This document shows positions 16,163 to 25,232 of a stretch of 64,000 nt of DNA, piece after piece. Source of the stretch: MED-G78 sp964275345 (GTDB lineage Bacteria; Pseudomonadota; Gammaproteobacteria; Magnimaribacterales; D2472); the NCBI GenBank assembly GCA_964275345.1, contig CAXYBK010000003.1, forward strand, positions 248,001 to 312,000, read 5' to 3'. The translations under genes and the position numbers were made by a program. Every line of letters starts with the position of its first letter. Position 1 is the stretch's first letter. The notes below the pieces were generated by a model. That model saw only the letters and a list, made by a program, of their open reading frames with translations, did no database searches and was not told the origin of the DNA.

Positions 16163-18017
16163 TTAAAGACTGAAGTTCTGCTTTTTTAATGTGGACGAGA
16201 ATTAAATTAATGGCTGCTGGTGTAACCCCCTCAATTCTTGCGGCTGCCCCAATTGTGGTTGGAAGTGATTTGTTTAACTTTTCTTTGACCTCGTTTGAAA
16301 GGCCGGTTATCGATGAGTACTTCATGTTTAAAGGTATTTCTTTTAAGTTTTGTTTTTTGTTTTTCGCAACTTCTCTTTTTTGTTTATCTATGTATCCGCT
16401 GTACTTTATCTCCACCATGGCTCTGTTTAACAGGTGCAGGTCGCTGTTTTTTGTTTCTGATATTTTTATTATGTTTTCTTTCGAAACGTCTGTTCTTTTT
16501 AAAACCGTTCCTATGGATGTTTTTTCTTTTAGTTCTATCTGCTCGTTGTCTAGGTTTGTATATGTTTTAATTTTTTTGTTCAGTATTTTTGTTTCTAGAT
16601 ACTTTTGATATATCTTTTCTTTTGCATCAAAGTTGTCAGCTCGTTTCGTGGAGACAAGATCGGCTCTTTGTGCAATTTTTAAGAGCCTTTGCTCGGCATT
16701 GTTTTGGCTCAACATAAGTCTGTGCTCTGCTCTGCTGGTAAACATTCTGTAAGGCTCTGTCACCCCGTGTGTAGTTAAGTCATCAATCAAAACCCCTATA
16801 TAAGCTTCGCTTCTTTCAAGAATTAAGGGTTCTTTTTGTTTTATGCTGTTGGCTGCGTTGGCTCCTGCCATCAAACCTTGTGCCGCGGCTTCCTCGTATC
16901 CTGTTGTTCCGTTTATCTGTCCGGCCAAATAAAAGTTTTTAAAGAATTTTGTTTCCATTGATGGTTTTATGGATCTAGGATCAATAAAGTCGTATTCAAC
17001 CGCGTAACCATATTCCTCTATTAAGGAGTTTTCCATGCCTAAAATTGAGTATATAAAGTCTTCTTGAGCTGTCTTTGGTAGGCTTGTTGAGATTCCGTTT
17101 GGGTATACCAGGTCTTTGTTAATACCTTCGGGCTCTATAAATATTTGATGGCTGTCCTTGCTTTCGAATTTAAAAACTTTATCTTCTATCGATGGACAGT
17201 ATCTTGGGCCTATGCCTGAAATGTTGCCTGAATACATAGCTGAAAGATGTATGTTTTTTTGAATTATTTTGTGTGTTGTTTTGTTTGTTCTTGTTATGTA
17301 ACACGATAGTTGTTTCTTGTGCTCTGTTGGTTGTTTTGAGATGGCCATCCATGGAGTTGGCATTTCTCCTTTTTGTTCCTCCATGACAGATAAATCTAAG
17401 CTAGACATTTTTATCCTGGCAGGTGTGCCTGTTTTTAATCGGCCCATTGGAAGTTTTAAGTTATATAGTTTTTTTGAAAGAGGAATTGATGCCTCTTCTC
17501 CGACCCTTCCTCCTTGAATTTTATCTTGCCCTGTGTACATTATCCCATTAAGAAATGTTCCAGTGGTTAGTATTGTTTTTTTTCCTATTATTTCTCTGTT
17601 ATCAGATAAAAGAACTCCGGAAACAATGTCTTGATTTGATATCAAGTCAACCACCTCACCTTCTATGATGTCTATATCAGTTTTTTTTAAAATATCTTGA
17701 ATTCCTTTTTTATACAGCTCTCTGTCGCATTGAACTCTTAAGGCTTGAACGGCATTACCTTTTCTTGTGTTTAAAGTTCTATATTGGATTCCTGAAATGT
17801 CTGTCGCTTGAGCCATTATTCCACCCATAGCATCAACCTCTCGAACCAAGTGTGACTTCCCAAGACCTCCTATAGCTGGGTTGCAAGACATTTGACCAAT
17901 AGTTTTATAAGAAAAAGAAACAAGGGCGCAACTTAAACCGTTTCTGTAAACCGCGTGCGCAGCCTCAACGCCAGCGTGTCCGCCGCCAACTACAACAACA
18001 TCATATTTATTATTCAT
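16155..18017 (-). CDS. mnmG: tRNA U34 carboxymethylaminomethyl-modifying enzyme MnmG
   Basis: The FAD-dependent partner of MnmE, modifying U34 of certain tRNAs. Length 620 (629 in E. coli). The N-terminal FAD motif VVVGGGHAGVEAA (about residues 8-20), CNPAIGGLGKSHLVREVDAMGG (split here: CNPAIGGLGKSH, LVREVDAMGG) and C-terminal GVTPAAINLILVHIKK are all canonical. Coding-strand composition is odd: the plus strand is extremely T-rich (one 60-base line at 16441-16500 has 37 T and 7 A), giving a Lys/Asn/Ile-rich protein, the opposite of neighbouring mnmE. Confidence 0.97.
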   Translation of the reverse strand: MNNKYDVVVVGGGHAGVEAAHAVYRNGLSCALVSFSYKTIGQMSCNPAIGGLGKSHLVREVDAMGGIMAQATDISGIQYRTLNTRKGNAVQALRVQCDRELYKKGIQDILKKTDIDIIEGEVVDLISNQDIVSGVLLSDNREIIGKKTILTTGTFLNGIMYTGQDKIQGGRVGEEASIPLSKKLYNLKLPMGRLKTGTPARIKMSSLDLSVMEEQKGEMPTPWMAISKQPTEHKKQLSCYITRTNKTTHKIIQKNIHLSAMYSGNISGIGPRYCPSIEDKVFKFESKDSHQIFIEPEGINKDLVYPNGISTSLPKTAQEDFIYSILGMENSLIEEYGYAVEYDFIDPRSIKPSMETKFFKNFYLAGQINGTTGYEEAAAQGLMAGANAANSIKQKEPLILERSEAYIGVLIDDLTTHGVTEPYRMFTSRAEHRLMLSQNNAEQRLLKIAQRADLVSTKRADNFDAKEKIYQKYLETKILNKKIKTYTNLDNEQIELKEKTSIGTVLKRTDVSKENIIKISETKNSDLHLLNRAMVEIKYSGYIDKQKREVAKNKKQNLKEIPLNMKYSSITGLSNEVKEKLNKSLPTTIGAAARIEGVTPAAINLILVHIKKAELQSLNA

Positions 18018-18253
18018 AATTAACTTATCAACAAAACCTTATTAAATAACATAAGTATTATTATACTTATTGTTATTGTTATTGGTCTTTATTAATTCTG
18101 TGTATAACTGCAAAAAAACCTTAATCAAAAAGGCACAAAGGGTGTTCACAAACAACCCTAAACCCTTAGGAAAACGTATAAACAAACCTTTAACAAATTG
18201 TGCACAAGAAAAACCTAATTTTTTAGCAACAGGATACACACACAAAACGAACA
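18018..18253. other. Candidate replication origin region between mnmG and mnmE
   Basis: This 236-bp non-coding stretch contains a consensus DnaA box (TTATACACA on the minus strand, 18099-18107), a one-mismatch box TTATCAACA (18025-18033), a one-mismatch TTGTGCACA (18198-18206) and an AT-rich segment at 18041-18098. Plus-strand composition changes here from T/G-rich to A/C-rich. The E. coli oriC lies next to mnmG. The region before dnaA (21569-21748) is the competing candidate. Confidence 0.5.
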
Positions 18254-19570
18254 CTATTTACCAATACAAAAATCGTTAAAAATATCACCAAGCAAAGAAT
18301 CAGAAGTTTTTGCGCCCACAACCTCATCTAAAGCAACTCTTGCAAGCCTTAAATCCTCAGCAGCCAACTCAACGTCCGCGCCAGAGCGAAGCTTAACCAC
18401 GGCCGCCTCAAGGCAAACCAAACCCTCGTTAAATAATTTTATATGCCGACTTCTTGCAAAATACTCCTTATCAACCAAACCCTTTATAACAGAGGACGAT
18501 GATATTAGCTTTTTAAGCTCCACAACACCCTCGCCCGTTTTTGCAGAAAGCAAAACATCAAATAACGAACCCTCATCTTTTAAACCCAAATCCAATTTAT
18601 TAAGAACACTAATAAAAACCTTATCAACAACAAGAGACTTTATTTCCAACAAAGCCACAGGATCAACGGAATCAAAAACACCAACAACAACATCAGCGCT
18701 CTCAATCTGTGAAACAGTAAGCTCTATACCCTTCCCCTCAATAACATCATCTGTTTCTCTGATACCGGCGCTGTCAAGAACACGAAAGGAAGAGTTGTTA
18801 TAAAAAACCTCCGACTCAATAAGGTCTCGAGTAGTTCCTGGAACATCTGAAACCAACGCCCTTTCAAAACCCAGCAGCCTATTAAAAAGAGAAGACTTGC
18901 CAGAGTTTGGCGGACCCACAAACAAAACCACTTTTTTCATTCCGCTCTCACCAGACAAAAAACACTTATTAACAAAACCGCCAAAGTCAGCACAAAGACG
19001 CGAAACGTCATCTACAACACCGCCTTCTTTTATAAAATCATAATCCTCGTCCGAGAAATCAATAGAGCCTTCAACAAACTTTCTTAAAGCATCAAGCTTT
19101 TTTGAAAAACCAAAAACCTCATCTGAAAAACCACCACGCAAAGAGTTTAAAGATATCTCCAAAACCTCCTTACTTGAAGCATTAATAACATCAACAACAC
19201 TTTCGGCTTCACTTAAAGACAACTTACCATTTAAAAAAGCTCTTTTTGTAAACTCTCCTGGCCCCGCCTCATCAAAACCAACTTGCTTAAAAAGATCCAC
19301 AATTGAACCCATAACAGCTAAGCCGCCATGAGCATATACTTCAAACGAGTCTTCACCCGTATAACTAGAAGACCCTTCAAAAAAAACTACCCCAACAGTA
19401 TCAATTACTGTTGAACCAGATACTAAAGATCGTTGATAGAATTTTCTTGGCTCATTTAACTCTTTGGTAAATATTGAATCAAATACATCCAAACACCCAG
19501 AACCAGAAACCCTAAACACACACAAAGCAGACTTGGTTGCCGGCGTAGCTAATGCAAAAACAGAAGACAA
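18254..19570 (-). CDS. mnmE: tRNA U34 modification GTPase MnmE
   Basis: MnmE works with MnmG on U34 of tRNAs. The 438-residue protein (454 in E. coli) has the N-terminal tetrahydrofolate-binding domain, a G domain inserted in the helical domain with P-loop GPPNSGKSS (about residues 218-226), switch DVPGTTRD and DSAG, and the invariant C-terminal FCIGK. Its coding strand is G/T-rich, which shows in the protein as an excess of Val, Gly, Phe, Asp and Ser, in contrast to mnmG. Confidence 0.97.
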   Translation of the reverse strand: MSSVFALATPATKSALCVFRVSGSGCLDVFDSIFTKELNEPRKFYQRSLVSGSTVIDTVGVVFFEGSSSYTGEDSFEVYAHGGLAVMGSIVDLFKQVGFDEAGPGEFTKRAFLNGKLSLSEAESVVDVINASSKEVLEISLNSLRGGFSDEVFGFSKKLDALRKFVEGSIDFSDEDYDFIKEGGVVDDVSRLCADFGGFVNKCFLSGESGMKKVVLFVGPPNSGKSSLFNRLLGFERALVSDVPGTTRDLIESEVFYNNSSFRVLDSAGIRETDDVIEGKGIELTVSQIESADVVVGVFDSVDPVALLEIKSLVVDKVFISVLNKLDLGLKDEGSLFDVLLSAKTGEGVVELKKLISSSSVIKGLVDKEYFARSRHIKLFNEGLVCLEAAVVKLRSGADVELAAEDLRLARVALDEVVGAKTSDSLLGDIFNDFCIGK

Positions 19571-19575
19571 AACAA

Positions 19576-21123
19576 CTACTCAGAAAGTTTTGCACCGACA
19601 GTTTTATAAATGAGCACTTGCTGCAAATATGTAACCAGAGCATTTGTAACAGAATATAAAACTAGGCCTGAGGGTAAAAATATAAAGAATATAGAAAACA
19701 TTACAGGCATAAACTTCATAACAGCGATTTGTGTTGGATCAGATCCTGGCATAGGCGGAGCTAGTTTTTGGGTCATAAACATTATGAAAGCCATTAAAAA
19801 CGGAAGAATAAACAAAGGGTCTGGAGCAGACAAGTCTTGTAACCATAAACCCAGAGGCGCATGTCTCAATTCTACACTTTCACGCAGTGCAAAAAACAAA
19901 GCGATAAAGAAAGGGAACTGCGGCAGCATTGGTAAACAGCCACCAAGCGGGTTAATACCCTTTTTCCCATAAAAACTCATTATTTCAACTTGAGCTTTTT
20001 GTGGATCATTTTTATATCTGTCTTTAATTTCTGTAACATCACTTTGATATAAACGCATCTTAGCAACAGACTTAAACCCTTTAGATGAAAGCGGCCAGAA
20101 AACAGCCTTAATAATAAATGTTAAAAGAATAATCGCGACACCCCAGTTGCCAACTAAATCATTTATTTTGGCTAACAGCCAAACCATTGGCTGGGCCAAG
20201 AACCAGAACCAACCCATATCAATAGACAACTCCAAATCACTAACACCCTCCTTATTTGCCAAAATATTTCTTGTTTTTGGACCAATAAAAATTCTATGTT
20301 CATGTGAGTTATTTGCCTCAAAACTTTCTATATCTGGCTCAACAAAATAACCCATAGAGTAAAGACCAGAGTCCGATCTAGGGTTAGCAAAGTAAGAATA
20401 ATCATAATCACTAGAACCCAAGACAGAAGCCATAAAATACTTTTGAATAAAAGCAACCCAGCCACCGTTTTGTCTATATACCTGAGGTTCATCAAGAGCT
20501 CTTAATCTAGTATTATTATAAGGATCATCCTTGGTATTAAATGCAACACCTCTATAGGAAGCATTAGTAAAAAAACCTGTTGGCATATCAATTGGGAGAG
20601 CGTCATTTCTATAAAGCGCAATATAAGGCTTATAACCAACCCCGGACAAGTTTTCATCAAACACACTTATCTCATAAGGAACATCAGACAAAGATATAGT
20701 TTTTCTAACACCAAATTCCTGAGATTCAAGCACAATCTTGCTAGCAGATGATGTAACTATTTTGAAAGGAAATGGCTTATTTTTATTTAATCCACCGAAG
20801 CCACTTTTTAAATAATACTTTAAAGCAGGATCGCCAGATGAGGAGTCTTCACCAAAACCTAAAACCCTAACACCCCTTTGGGAGCCAGGGTAAACTGGAA
20901 ACTCTTTAAGCCTAGACTCAACAATCAAACCATTTTGATTATTAACACTAATCTTTAATAAATCGTTTTCTAAAATAGATATATCGCCAAGACCGTCTAC
21001 TTCAATCTCAGCTCGAGCTTGTTCAACGTCAATCTCTTTAGTTTTTTGCTCTTGTCCCCATTGAAAAAACAAGACATAGGACAACGATAGAACGATTGCC
21101 ATGTAAATATATCTTGGGTTCAT
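19576..21123 (-). CDS. yidC: Membrane protein insertase YidC
   Basis: YidC inserts and folds inner-membrane proteins, alone or with SecYEG. At 515 residues it is of the Gram-negative type: an N-terminal signal-anchor (MNPRYIYMAIVLSLSYVLFF), a large periplasmic beta domain (about residues 45-305) and five C-terminal helices. The core motifs WGVAIILLTFIIK and NPLGGCLPMLPQFPFFIALF are present. Only 25 bp separate it from rnpA; the small yidD gene usually found there is missing. Confidence 0.97.
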   Translation of the reverse strand: MNPRYIYMAIVLSLSYVLFFQWGQEQKTKEIDVEQARAEIEVDGLGDISILENDLLKISVNNQNGLIVESRLKEFPVYPGSQRGVRVLGFGEDSSSGDPALKYYLKSGFGGLNKNKPFPFKIVTSSASKIVLESQEFGVRKTISLSDVPYEISVFDENLSGVGYKPYIALYRNDALPIDMPTGFFTNASYRGVAFNTKDDPYNNTRLRALDEPQVYRQNGGWVAFIQKYFMASVLGSSDYDYSYFANPRSDSGLYSMGYFVEPDIESFEANNSHEHRIFIGPKTRNILANKEGVSDLELSIDMGWFWFLAQPMVWLLAKINDLVGNWGVAIILLTFIIKAVFWPLSSKGFKSVAKMRLYQSDVTEIKDRYKNDPQKAQVEIMSFYGKKGINPLGGCLPMLPQFPFFIALFFALRESVELRHAPLGLWLQDLSAPDPLFILPFLMAFIMFMTQKLAPPMPGSDPTQIAVMKFMPVMFSIFFIFLPSGLVLYSVTNALVTYLQQVLIYKTVGAKLSE

Positions 21124-21148
21124 GTTAGCCTTTTAAATTTATCTTGTT

Positions 21149-21427
21149 TCATGATTTTACAGCCTTACATATCTCAAAAGAAGCCTCTTGATAACTTAAT
21201 AATAAAAAAGGCTTAAAAACCATTATGACAAAAAGCGACCCATCTTCATTTAAATTATTTAAATGAAAAATACTTTTGATTTGTCTTTTTATTTTGTTTC
21301 TAGTAACAGCTAACTTAAAGTTTTTTTTTGGAGTTGCTATTCTTAGCTCTGGCTGAACAGCAGCAACTTGAAAAATTTTTATATTTTTAGAAACAAATAT
21401 TGGCTTAGGGAGCCTTTGGAGAGCCAA
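21149..21427 (-). CDS. rnpA: Ribonuclease P protein component
   Basis: RnpA is the protein cofactor of RNase P for tRNA 5' maturation. Only 92 residues against 119 in E. coli. The RNA-binding signature appears as FKLAVTRNKIKRQIKSIF (about residues 37-54), the equivalent of the RNR helix. The N-terminal extension and the C-terminal tail are shortened. Position six bases after rpmH and before yidC is the conserved arrangement, which supports the call despite low similarity elsewhere. Confidence 0.9.
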   Translation of the reverse strand: MALQRLPKPIFVSKNIKIFQVAAVQPELRIATPKKNFKLAVTRNKIKRQIKSIFHLNNLNEDGSLFVIMVFKPFLLLSYQEASFEICKAVKS

Positions 21428-21433
21428 CTTTAT

Positions 21434-21568
21434 TTAAGCAGAAAGAACCTTTCTACCCTTTTTTCTTCTATTTGAAAGCACAGCTCTTCCTGCTTTCGTA
21501 GCCATGCGAGCTCTAAAGCCATGTGTTCTGCTTCTTTTAAGTGTGCTAGGTTGAAATGTTCTTTTCAT
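21434..21568 (-). CDS. rpmH: 50S ribosomal protein L34
   Basis: A 44-codon frame beginning MKRTFQPSTLKRSRTHGF and ending RRKKGRKVLSA, diagnostic for L34. Fully conserved in length. It is the first gene of the rpmH-rnpA-yidC-mnmE direction and diverges from dnaA across a 180-bp AT-rich region. Confidence 0.98.
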   Translation of the reverse strand: MKRTFQPSTLKRSRTHGFRARMATKAGRAVLSNRRKKGRKVLSA

Positions 21569-21748
21569 ATCTGTCCTGTTAAATTAGGTGGGGCATTATA
21601 GCGCAAAAAATAAAAAAACCACCCATTATCTTAACAAACTAATGATATTTATTTATAAACAACTTATCCACAAGAAATACTAGGACTTATACTGTAGATA
21701 TCTTGTTAATTTTTGTTAGACTATCAGATCTATTTTAGGAGAATAACT
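21569..21748. promoter_or_regulatory. rpmH-dnaA divergent regulatory region with DnaA boxes
   Basis: A perfect DnaA box TTATCCACA (21664-21672) is preceded by TTATAAACA (21653-21661, one mismatch), with an AT-rich segment to the left (21601-21660). This is either the dnaA autoregulatory region or the replication origin itself; in Pseudomonas the origin lies exactly here. Divergent promoters for rpmH and dnaA must also be present, but I cannot place them with confidence. Confidence 0.6.
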
Positions 21749-23044
21749 TTGGAATTTTGGTCAAAATTTACAGAAAAACTTGAAAACAAACTTACTCAAG
21801 AAGAGTTTAACACTTGGATCAGGCCTCTAAAAGGAAATCTAAATAAAGATACTCTGGAAATAACAGCCCCAAATGACTTTGTATTAAATTATGTAGTTCA
21901 AAATCTTTCAGATGAAATTAACCAAATTATATCCAAAGAGCTTAAAAAGGACATAAGTCTAGTTTATAAAACAATAGATAAGGAAACATTTGTCGATAAA
22001 TACAACTCTCCTAAGACTAAATCAGGTACAAAACTCGTTGAGCACTATGTTTTTGATAGTTTTGTTGAAGGAAAATCAAATCATGTTGCTTTAGCAGCAG
22101 CTAAACAGGTTGCCTCAAATCCTAGCGGCGACTATAACCCTCTTTTTATATATGGAGGCGTTGGCCTGGGTAAAACTCACTTAATGCATGCAGTAGGCAA
22201 TCAGATTCTTAAGGAAAGTCCTGAAAAAAGGATTGTTTATGTTCATTCAGAGAAATTTGTTTCCGATATGGTTAAAGCTTTGCAACTGGGTGCTATGAAT
22301 GAGTTTAAGTCTTTTTATAGGAATGCTGATGCTTTGCTTATAGATGATATTCAGTTTTTTGCTGGCAAAGAGCAATCCCAGGAAGAGTTCTTCCACACTT
22401 TTAATGCCCTTTTAGACCAAAACAATCAAATGATTTTAACGTGTGATAAATATCCTAAAGAAATAGATGGTTTAGAGGATAGACTTAAATCAAGATTAGG
22501 CTGGGGATTGCCTGTTGTTATAGATCCACCAGAGCTAGAAACTAGAGCAGCAGTTCTACTTAAAAAGGCCAGCTTAATGGGTGTTGATCTTCCAAGCGAT
22601 TGCGCAATCTATATTGCTCAAAGAATAAGATCAAACATTAGAGAACTTGAGGGAGCCTTAAAAAGAGTTTCCGCAAACTCTAAATTTACCAATCAACCAA
22701 TAGATCTAGCTTTAGTAAAAGATGCTTTAAAGGATTTATTTGTTATATCTGCAAAAATGGTAAGTATAGAAAATATCCAAAAAACTGTTTCAGAGTACTA
22801 CAACATAAAGTTATCTGACCTTTTATCAAAAAGAAGAAGCAGATCAATTACCAGGCCAAGGCAGCTTGCAATGGCTTTAACTAAAGAGTTAACAAATCAT
22901 AGCCTGCCTGAGATTGGAGAAGCCTTTAACGGAAGAGACCATACAACAGTTCTTCATGCATGCAAAAAGATTGCAGAGCTAAGAAAAGAAGATCCTTCTC
23001 AAGAAGAGGATTACAGAAACCTAAATAGAGCATTAACTAACTAA
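21749..23044 (+). CDS. dnaA: Chromosomal replication initiator DnaA
   Basis: AAA+ initiator that binds DnaA boxes and opens the origin. A TTG start at 21749, 6 bases after TAGGAG, gives a 431-residue protein beginning EFWSKFTEKLENKL, which aligns with the usual domain I. An upstream in-frame ATG (21713) lacks a ribosome site. Walker A is GGVGLGKTH (about residues 136-144), Walker B is LLIDDIQF, and the C-terminal signature GRDHTTVLHACKKI contacts the box. dnaN follows after two bases. Confidence 0.97.
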   Translation: MEFWSKFTEKLENKLTQEEFNTWIRPLKGNLNKDTLEITAPNDFVLNYVVQNLSDEINQIISKELKKDISLVYKTIDKETFVDKYNSPKTKSGTKLVEHYVFDSFVEGKSNHVALAAAKQVASNPSGDYNPLFIYGGVGLGKTHLMHAVGNQILKESPEKRIVYVHSEKFVSDMVKALQLGAMNEFKSFYRNADALLIDDIQFFAGKEQSQEEFFHTFNALLDQNNQMILTCDKYPKEIDGLEDRLKSRLGWGLPVVIDPPELETRAAVLLKKASLMGVDLPSDCAIYIAQRIRSNIRELEGALKRVSANSKFTNQPIDLALVKDALKDLFVISAKMVSIENIQKTVSEYYNIKLSDLLSKRRSRSITRPRQLAMALTKELTNHSLPEIGEAFNGRDHTTVLHACKKIAELRKEDPSQEEDYRNLNRALTN

Positions 23045-23046
23045 CT

Positions 23047-24150
23047 ATGGATTTTTATATTCAAAAACAAGATATAGTCAAAGCATTATCTTTAACACTA
23101 GGCGTGGTCGAAAAAAGACAAACTCTACCAATCTTATCTAATGTACTCATAGAAGTAGATGAGGGTTCGATGCAGTTAACTGCCACAGACCTAGAATCTC
23201 AGATTTCAACAAGCTCAAACGTTTCAAATTTTACAAGTGGTGGAAAAACAACAGCTCCTGCAAAAAAATTAAGTGAATTATGCAGATTATTGCCTGACAA
23301 TTCAGAGATTCATATAACACTAGATGGAGACAAATTAGTAATTGAATCCGGCACTGGAAAATATAATTTAAAAACTCTACCTTCAGACGGCTTTCCTATC
23401 TTTGAAGAAGAGGGTGAGGGAGAGGCCATCCAAATAGACGCAAAGAATTTGAAGACTTTAATTAGTAAAACATCATTTGCTATGGGTAACCAAGACTGGA
23501 GACATTACTTAAATGGCCTTTATATAACGGTTGAAGGCACTAATATCTTAGCAGTAGCTTCTGATGCACACAGGCTTGCAATAGCATCAACCAATCTCGA
23601 TGCTGCTTCATCTAATGAGATTAGCGGAATAATTCCTCGGAAATCTATTAATGAAATTGCAAAACTTGTTGGTGATGTAGATGGAACTGTTGAAGTAAAC
23701 CTAAGCAACAGCACAATTAAAACTAGCACACCTAATGCCGCTTTTGTTAGCAAATTAATAGAAGGCAAATTTCCTGATTACGAACAAGTAATCCCTTCGG
23801 GAGATAGCTCTGTGCTTAAGGTTTCAACTAAAGACTTCTCAGATGCTTTAAGTCGAGTAAGTGTTCTTTCTAGTGATAAATATAGGGGTGTCAGAATGGT
23901 TACTTCTAGCGAAGGAGTAATGATTTCAGCTAATAACCCAGAACAAGAAGAGGGCGAAGAGTTCTTTAATACCAACTATGAAGGAGAAGCTTTAGATATA
24001 GCTTTTAATGTAAATTATTTTCAAGAAATACTTTCAACGCTAGATGATGATGAATGTGAAATCCATTTCTTCGGAGCAGACAAAAGCTGCTTAATTACAC
24101 CGCCAAATAGCCAACATCTAAAATATGTTGTTATGCCTCTGCTTATATAG
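23047..24150 (+). CDS. dnaN: DNA polymerase III beta sliding clamp
   Basis: The ring-shaped processivity clamp, 367 residues (366 in E. coli), made of three repeated domains. The C-terminal sequence YVVMPLLI forms part of the partner-binding pocket and is typical (YVVMPMRL in E. coli). It overlaps recF by one base (TAGTG). Confidence 0.98.
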   Translation: MDFYIQKQDIVKALSLTLGVVEKRQTLPILSNVLIEVDEGSMQLTATDLESQISTSSNVSNFTSGGKTTAPAKKLSELCRLLPDNSEIHITLDGDKLVIESGTGKYNLKTLPSDGFPIFEEEGEGEAIQIDAKNLKTLISKTSFAMGNQDWRHYLNGLYITVEGTNILAVASDAHRLAIASTNLDAASSNEISGIIPRKSINEIAKLVGDVDGTVEVNLSNSTIKTSTPNAAFVSKLIEGKFPDYEQVIPSGDSSVLKVSTKDFSDALSRVSVLSSDKYRGVRMVTSSEGVMISANNPEQEEGEEFFNTNYEGEALDIAFNVNYFQEILSTLDDDECEIHFFGADKSCLITPPNSQHLKYVVMPLLI

Positions 24151-25226
24151 TGGCATTAAGCTCTATAACTCTATCAAACTTTAGATGTTTCGATTCCCTT
24201 AAGATTGATCTTTCGTCTGGCGCTAACTTTTTCTTTGGTAGAAACGGTTCAGGAAAAACCTCTATCCTTGAAGCTGTGTATCTTGTATGCAGCGGAAGAT
24301 CTTTTAAAAGCAGCAATATTGAATCAGCTGTTATGCTTGATAAAAATAGCTTTAGCCTCAAGGCCTATGATAATGAATCTGGATTCATAATAGAGGCCTT
24401 CAAAGAGAGAAATAAGTCTATCCAACTAAAGTTAAATAATAAAAAAATAACTATTAGTGAAGCAGCTAAGACCTTTCCCGCAACAATAATTGATAATAAA
24501 ACCTTTTCATTTACTGAAGCTGCACCTGCATTTAGAAGAAAAATTTTAGACAGAGCAGTTTTTTTAAGTGATGAAACCTATTCAGCTAATTGGTTTGCCT
24601 ACTTTAGGTCACTTAAACAAAGGAATAAACTTTTAAAAGATAGACAACTGTCATCATTAGAGCCATGGAGTGAAAAACTTGCTGCATTAGGAGAAAGCCT
24701 AACTAACAAGCGAAAAATATTTTTTAACCAAACAAAAGATGAATTTAATAACATCATTGAGAAATTAAACTTAAAATCTGAAAAAGTTTTTATAAACGAT
24801 CTTAGTGTTTATTATGATCAGGGTTGGGATGATTCAAACGATCTCATGGCAGCCTTAAATCAAGAAAGAGATACTGACATAAGAAGAAAAGTAACTACGA
24901 GAGGACCTCACAAAGCTGATATTAAGATCTTTATAAAAGACGTAGATGCAAAAGAAATACTCTCTCGGGGAGAGCAAAAACTTTTAGCTATTATATGGCT
25001 TTGTTCTCAACATGAAGTACTAAGATCTATCTACGGAATTAAACCAACTCTTCTTATTGACGATGTGAAATCAGAACTAGATATTGATACATTTAATATT
25101 TATATATCCTTATTAAAGCTTATTCAAAATCAAGTGATTTTTTCAAACATAGAGGACCAAATTAATAGTAAAATAGAGGCTGAATTAATTAATATTAAAA
25201 AGTTCCACGTGGAACAATTGAGTTAA
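24150..25226 (+). CDS. recF: DNA replication and repair protein RecF
   Basis: SMC-like ATPase of 358 residues that helps load RecA at gaps. GTG start overlapping the dnaN stop. Walker A is GRNGSGKTS (about residues 30-38), the signature motif LSRGEQKLL is near residue 270, and Walker B is LLIDDVKSELD. The last codons (KKFHVEQLS) overlap a palindromic parS-like site. Confidence 0.95.
   Translation: MALSSITLSNFRCFDSLKIDLSSGANFFFGRNGSGKTSILEAVYLVCSGRSFKSSNIESAVMLDKNSFSLKAYDNESGFIIEAFKERNKSIQLKLNNKKITISEAAKTFPATIIDNKTFSFTEAAPAFRRKILDRAVFLSDETYSANWFAYFRSLKQRNKLLKDRQLSSLEPWSEKLAALGESLTNKRKIFFNQTKDEFNNIIEKLNLKSEKVFINDLSVYYDQGWDDSNDLMAALNQERDTDIRRKVTTRGPHKADIKIFIKDVDAKEILSRGEQKLLAIIWLCSQHEVLRSIYGIKPTLLIDDVKSELDIDTFNIYISLLKLIQNQVIFSNIEDQINSKIEAELINIKKFHVEQLS
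25201..25216. promoter_or_regulatory. parS-like centromere site in the 3' end of recF
   Basis: AGTTCCACGTGGAACA contains the 14-bp perfect palindrome GTTCCACGTGGAAC (25202-25215). It matches the chromosomal parS type (TGTTNCACGTGNAACA; Pseudomonas sites have the CC/GG variant) at all but the first base. parA and parB are encoded about 10 kb away. I saw no second copy in the window. Confidence 0.8.
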
Positions 25227-25232
25227 TAAAAA

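Noticed and set aside
18042..18279. Short frames on both strands between mnmG and mnmE
   Set aside because: They overlap the DnaA-box region, have no ribosome sites and reflect low stop density in a biased stretch.
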